A stretch of 19,874 nucleotides of DNA. Source: Lentimicrobiaceae bacterium. GTDB lineage: Bacteria; Bacteroidota; Bacteroidia; Bacteroidales; Lentimicrobiaceae. Each line of letters opens with the position of its first letter. The stretch's first letter is position 1. Of the stretch, positions 17,001 through 19,874 are shown in pieces. Below the pieces are notes generated by a model. It made no database searches and was not told where the DNA came from. It saw only the letters and a program-made list of their open reading frames with translations. Position numbers and translations under genes: made by a program. Location: the NCBI GenBank assembly GCA_028697695.1, contig JAQVEI010000004.1:1-19874 (forward strand), given 5' to 3'.

Positions 17001-18145
17001 CCGGCGGATTTGTTAATGTAACGCTCAGTATGGAAGGGCAGGCCATTCATCTGGAAATAGAGGATAGTGGAAAAGGCATCAAACCAGAATATTTTCACAA
17101 GGTGTTTGAGCCATTTGGTATCTCTTCGGCCCGAAAGCGCGGCAGTTTCCCGGGCTATCGCAGTACAGGATTGGTTTTGGCTGTAACCAAAGCTCTGGTT
17201 GAATTGCTGAAAGGCTCCATTCGTTTCGAAAGCATTCCCGGTGAAGGTACCAGCTTTTTTATTGTTCTGCCTGAAGTGCATACATTGAGTAATGAACAAA
17301 AATCAAACCATGAAACATCTCCGATTATAGAAACGGAGTGGCTGCAGGAGACTGCTGTTTCTCCGCAACCGGCCATTGCCGGACCTGAACAAAAAGCCGT
17401 TGTTCTGCTGGTGGATGACGAACCTGAAATACTTGAATTGCTTAATGACCTTTTGATTGAAGATTACCAGGTTATAACTGCTGAGAATGGATCAGAGGCC
17501 TGGCAGAAAGTAGTTGAGTACACACCGGATTTGATAATTTCTGACATTATGATGCCTGTAATGGATGGCATCGAACTTTGTCGCAGATTGCGCGATAACT
17601 TCAAAACCAGCCACTTGCCGCTTATACTGCTAACGGCACGTGCGGAGATAGAAGACCGGATAGCCGGATTAAAAGCCGGGGCAGATGCATATATCCCCAA
17701 ACCTTTTCATCCGGAGCATTTAAAGGTGCGTACCCGCATGTTGCTTCAGTTAAGAGCCAACATACGGGAGTATTTCGGGAAATCGGACAACAACATCTCT
17801 CAGGTAAAAGAAATTCCCGATCCGTTTTTTCAAAAAATGCTCGACTACATCGATGAAAATATTGACGATGAAAATCTTAGCGCGGAGAAATTATGTGATA
17901 AAATGGCGGTGAGTAAATCGGCCCTCTACAGCAAAACCAAATCGGTGCTCGGGACGACCCCACACAGTTTGATCAATCAGCGCCGGCTTGAAAAAGCGGC
18001 AATGCTGCTGAAATCTTCCTCACTCACCGTAAGCGAAATCATCGACCAGTCGGGTTTTGTAAGCAGAACGCATTTTTACGATTTATTTGGGAAGGCGTAT
18101 GGTACTACACCATTGGAATACAGGCAAGCTGCGGTAGGAAAGTAA
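14087..18145 (+). CDS. Hybrid two-component system sensor/AraC regulator (HTCS)
   Basis: This 1352-residue one-protein signalling system senses a ligand (often a glycan fragment) in the periplasm and controls genes through its own DNA-binding domain. In order it has: a signal peptide (MQLKHLL..., cleavage near residue 23); Reg_prop propeller blades to about 680 (WVGTWKGLNRFDG, LWIGTDGNGVY, LWIGTRGMGVYRYN); a Y_Y_Y domain (about 700-785); a membrane helix (793-814); a kinase with phospho-acceptor His849 (HEFRTPL), N-box Asn965 and G1 box DSGKG (Asp993); a receiver with Asp1153 (SDIMMP); and a C-terminal AraC HTH (about 1245-1345). The G2 box reads STGLVL (1026-1031) instead of GTGxGL, so two glycines are lost. 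The start at 14087 gives the best signal peptide; ATG 14072 is possible. No polysaccharide-utilisation genes are adjacent. Confidence 0.93.
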   Translation: MQLKHLLILLYLFISGSFPLLAQKPATLQTINRREGLSNGAVNSIVRDGEGDMWVGTWKGLNRFDGKQMLTYLPGKSSASIHNHVVRELYPTAAGPLWMLTNKGVCRYDNVHDRFTPYFHQGLEQINYENDVSIGQSDRHGVVVSIYGVGLFKFDSANLQFEKLPFQGISWETSLKIKRVYLLGDNMYCLDDAGKLWIKSGNQLEFLMELPLTSTFTSAIAMLIRQQPYLFITQRGAAALQVDINGRKVKQLFVAEDVISSFAVSGIKNQLWTGTEKGRIYTYNIADGRFERLNLSSGQSGDQPIATRVLSIYEAQPGILWIGTDGNGVYTLKLEEFPNKRLSSGLLSYPIVRAILLTRDKHLLVGTKGGGIDIFDENGSYIRNLSVKDGLSNNSVLSFHEKADGSVYVGTDGPGLDIITADFKSISHFPEDFPSAVSPEFGSVYRIVEAMDGDIYLGSSGYGVIRATIANSKDNASVARQLILDNFADENQLQKQIVYALAIEKPGILWIGTRGMGVYRYNTVTRRVMAQYNSVTHPGKIINDDIIALFADKNHHIWAGSSNGLFEIIPFSSDSVQIVPWQVQADQQNTSIHAIEADNQGNIWVTTNQGLSLVDVKTKNVRSYNADDGLINVEYSDGASLFDETSGRLFVGGTMGIDIIYTRDIQFSSYFPPLAINRLSIRNQVVEPGTESVLQARINHQQRLNLKYNQNALSFQVAPLAFWGQERYRISYRLKNHDNAWTINPPHQPIAFTNLPPGKYILQIRVSDENGNWSEKLREIFITIHPPFWRTPLAIAGYILLFIGLQLLILILFRRREARKKAIQQQEFEQQKEAEMQSYKIEFFTNVAHEFRTPLTLITAHIHALIQDKKNTLENPRLLKVYNNSLKLQKLVLEIMQFRKLEKGKEPLNIQLCRADEILEGVISDLEPLAQQGGIQCQLIAPEKPVEFKTDPDKFGRIATNLISNAIKYNKPGGFVNVTLSMEGQAIHLEIEDSGKGIKPEYFHKVFEPFGISSARKRGSFPGYRSTGLVLAVTKALVELLKGSIRFESIPGEGTSFFIVLPEVHTLSNEQKSNHETSPIIETEWLQETAVSPQPAIAGPEQKAVVLLVDDEPEILELLNDLLIEDYQVITAENGSEAWQKVVEYTPDLIISDIMMPVMDGIELCRRLRDNFKTSHLPLILLTARAEIEDRIAGLKAGADAYIPKPFHPEHLKVRTRMLLQLRANIREYFGKSDNNISQVKEIPDPFFQKMLDYIDENIDDENLSAEKLCDKMAVSKSALYSKTKSVLGTTPHSLINQRRLEKAAMLLKSSSLTVSEIIDQSGFVSRTHFYDLFGKAYGTTPLEYRQAAVGK

Positions 18146-18392
18146 TAAAAGCCACTATTACAGATTTGGATATGCCAACACCTCAGCTGGCTTGAATTTT
18201 GTTCTATTGAATATTTGCATTTTACTATATAAAGACAATCGGGACATCCACCAGATCATTCAAAATTACCTAATGAAAAAACCCTGACGAAAATTATTAA
18301 AAACGAGGCCACTGATGCAAGATAAATACTAGCCCCGAAGAGGATTACCTATGTAGCAAAGCTGAAATTAAACAGCCTGTTGTCATTATTCA
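18146..18392. other. Gap after the HTCS gene, no gene seen
   Basis: This is about 250 AT-rich nt. AAGCCA (18149-18154) and TGGCTT (18188-18193) could form a weak stem followed by a T-rich stretch, a possible terminator for the HTCS gene. The rest, around 18270-18380, has short ORFs broken by stops in every frame and may be decayed coding DNA, but I recognise nothing in it. Confidence 0.4.
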
Positions 18393-19121
18393 CTATTCCA
18401 TTTCATTTGCCTGATATACTTTAATCCCTTTGCTTTCGAGACTATCCTCAATAAAATATTTATGATCGATCCCAATGGCCACCAAAATGTATTTGTTTGG
18501 ATTATCGGCAATTACCTGCAGGATATTTTCTACAATACGTTTGTTCCTTTCATTCTCATGTTGCACTATGAAAGCATATTCAGGATATTGGTTGAAAACA
18601 TGGGTATTTGAATTCATTTTTAGCCTTACATAAACGGGTAATGAAAGGGGAGTTGATCTCTTAATAATCCTGGTTTTTAAAATAGCCGTCAAAAAGAGAA
18701 AACAGCCCGCCAATAAAATTAATCTCCTGCATAAGGGTGGTATCATGATAAGCGTTTCGTGGCAATTTGCGCCATTTATCGCCAGCTTCCTTGTTCCACC
18801 TATCAATACCATAAATAGGGATGTGATCCTTCTGCGCCATGGGGTTCATAAAATTAATAAAATCGTAGGGCGTTCAGCTGAAACTACCATCTTCAACATA
18901 TTTTTGCTGAGTTTCAGCACACAGTATGTCCGGTTTTAACTGGCGATAAATTTCTCTCATTCGATCACATGTGTAGTATTGAGCCGTTTCATGGGCCTGA
19001 TGGACACCTCCCAGCACAACAACACCGGTCCTGGATTGAGCTACTGAACAAAACAAGTCAGCATCAGCAAACCAGCTGCCATGAAAAGTGTAAAATAAAA
19101 ACCGGATTTCAGTTGTGCCAT
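18393..19121 (-). pseudogene. Broken TraB/TIKI-like hypothetical protein gene
   Basis: Joined across frames, the minus strand encodes about 240 residues. There is a signal peptide from ATG 19121 (MAQLKSGFYF, then a hydrophobic run ending LLMLTCFVQ). Next comes VVVLGGVHQAHETAQ with a G-x-x-H motif, PDILCAE, IPIYGIDRWNKE, and a C-terminal VAIGIDHKYFIEDSLESKGI. The order GxxH, Glu, DR, GxxH is that of the TraB/GumN/TIKI superfamily of putative metalloproteases. The gene is broken by a frameshift near 19045, an in-frame TGA at 18874-18876, an in-frame TAA at 18661-18663 and another frameshift near 18645. Protein-like sequence continues across each lesion, so it is a recent pseudogene. The family call is tentative because only short motifs support it. 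Confidence 0.65.
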
Positions 19122-19199
19122 CGCATTTTTGTAAAAGGATTTAGTTCAAGCCAGAAGTAAAACTAAACGAAGAGTTCAATTCAGCTACTATATTGATAA

Positions 19200-19243
19200 A
19201 AAGATAACCCGGCTCCATTATCAAAGCATGGATGCCGGGTTAT
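19200..19243 (-). terminator. Intrinsic terminator of the InlB-repeat/T9SS gene
   Basis: ATAACCCGGC (19204-19213) and GCCGGGTTAT (19234-19243) form a perfect 10-bp GC-rich stem. TCCAT/ATGGA can extend it inward. On the minus strand it starts 11 nt after the stop codon and is followed by CTTTTT, the layout of a rho-independent terminator. Confidence 0.85.
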
Positions 19244-19253
19244 ATCTAACAGA

Positions 19254-19874
19254 TTATTGTATAATGATTTTACTGGTAATCATCCTGTTTTCCAGTTGCA
19301 CCACTACATAATACAGTCCAGGGTTTAAAGCTGCCACATCCAGGGAAAACACCTCGCTTTTCATCACTATTCTTCTGGACAACATCTGCTGACCGGTAGA
19401 ATTATGTATTTGAATCATAGCATTTTTGTTTTGGAAGTCACTTATTTTAACAAACAAAACATCTTTTGCTGGATTGGGAAAAATAGACAAGTTAGCCGGA
19501 GCAACATCATTGATGCCCTCAATCAGATAAAAATTGGCCACAAGCGATCTATCAGATGTAACGATAAAGGTGTACTCAGCATTTGTGGAAACAACATCAC
19601 CATTCTCAGACCAGGTTAAAAAGTCAAAGTTCTCTGCTGGTGTGGCAATCAGGGTAGCAGTTTGGTTATAGGCATAATTACCTGCGCCTGTAACAGTGCC
19701 ACCTTCAACTGGTGAAGCCGTAGCAATAATGGTGAATGTTTGCGTTTCAAAATTGGCCACCAGCGTTCTATCGGAGGTAACGGTAAATGTATATTCCGAA
19801 TCTGTGGAAACCACAACACCATTCTCGGTCCAGTTCACAAATTCATATCCTACGGCTGGTGTGGCATACAGGGT
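19254..19874 (-). CDS. Surface protein with InlB-type repeats and T9SS sorting tail, C-terminal part (5' end outside window)
   Basis: The frame is open to the window edge, so the GTG at 19838 is not the start. The visible 206 residues contain one complete and one partial copy of an InlB B-type (divergent, PF18998-like) repeat, with motifs such as EGGTVTGAGNYAYNQTATL, TWSENGDVVS and YTFIVTSDRSLVANF. After a short linker comes a type A T9SS sorting domain (SIFPNPAKDVLFVKI to MITSKIIIQ, residue end). The protein is expected to cross the outer membrane by the type IX system and be released or anchored on the surface, with the repeats acting as stalk or adhesive modules. The N-terminal functional domain is outside the window. 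A strong terminator follows. Confidence 0.9.
   Translation of the reverse strand, partial: TLYATPAVGYEFVNWTENGVVVSTDSEYTFTVTSDRTLVANFETQTFTIIATASPVEGGTVTGAGNYAYNQTATLIATPAENFDFLTWSENGDVVSTNAEYTFIVTSDRSLVANFYLIEGINDVAPANLSIFPNPAKDVLFVKISDFQNKNAMIQIHNSTGQQMLSRRIVMKSEVFSLDVAALNPGLYYVVVQLENRMITSKIIIQ
19531..19874. repeat. 219-bp coding tandem repeat (InlB-type modules)
   Basis: The segment beginning AAATTGGCCA occurs at 19531 and again at 19750, a period of 219 bp (73 residues). The copies are clearly similar at DNA level (for example AGCG-TCTATC near 19543 and 19763, and CACCATTCTC near 19599 and 19818) but not identical. One unit is complete and the second is cut by the window edge; more copies are likely beyond it. 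Confidence 0.8.

Noticed and set aside
16970..17299. Minus-strand ORFs inside the HATPase region
   Set aside because: They are antisense to conserved N, G1 and G2 boxes and are explained by the coding strand.
18874..18876. In-frame TGA in the TraB-like gene as a selenocysteine or recoded codon
   Set aside because: The gene carries further lesions (TAA and two frameshifts), the TGA is not at a motif position, and no stem-loop typical of recoding was evident.
19531..19874. CRISPR-like or intergenic repeat
   Set aside because: The 219-bp period stays in frame within an open coding sequence and encodes InlB-type protein modules.

Overview
The window comes from a member of the Bacteroidota, most likely a Bacteroidales-like lineage. 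The evidence is the Bacteroidota-style promoter in front of ssb (TTTTG, 20 nt, TACCTTTG), type IX secretion (T9SS) C-terminal tails, a hybrid two-component sensor/AraC regulator, a 29-codon bL38/COX24-type gene, and a Bacteroidota-type Rne/Rng ribonuclease starting at TTG. Nothing in the window identifies the genus.

Left part (1-4700), accessory and housekeeping: the C-terminal end of a bacterial alpha-2-macroglobulin with a good terminator; a ZIP-family metal transporter (zupT); a secreted class I glutamine amidotransferase / peptidase C26 protein on the minus strand; and, divergent from it, a metallo-beta-lactamase-fold hydrolase with all seven expected metal ligands.

Middle (4700-9600), conserved core: on the minus strand, reading leftward, HU-like DNA-binding protein, the tiny bL38-like gene, a strong hairpin, RNase G (rng) and trpS. 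Divergent from HU on the plus strand are mutY and ssb. The gliding genes gldE/gldD that follow ssb in some Bacteroidota do not follow here. A convergent HMG-CoA-lyase-like gene (9600-10610) sits there instead, with Gln at the position of the catalytic Cys of true HMG-CoA lyases.

Right part (10611-19874), less conserved and partly decaying: an AT-rich gap of about 670 nt; a truncated propeller sensor (11282-13117) that runs out of frame into the C-terminal remnant of an unrelated T9SS cargo; a second, paralogous cargo remnant (13383-13823); then an intact 1352-residue hybrid two-component system protein (sensor propellers, Y_Y_Y, histidine kinase, receiver, AraC HTH) whose kinase G2 box has lost two of three usual glycines. 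Beyond it lies a TraB/TIKI-like pseudogene with several lesions. Last comes the C-terminal part of a surface protein with InlB-type repeats and a T9SS tail, followed by a clear intrinsic terminator.

I see no CRISPR array, phage, insertion sequence, rRNA or tRNA. I do not see a convincing new multi-gene system. The observations most worth checking are the degenerate kinase, the sensor/T9SS-tail chimera with two cargo remnants, the Cys-less lyase, the 14-bp palindrome before the truncated sensor, and the hairpin before rng.
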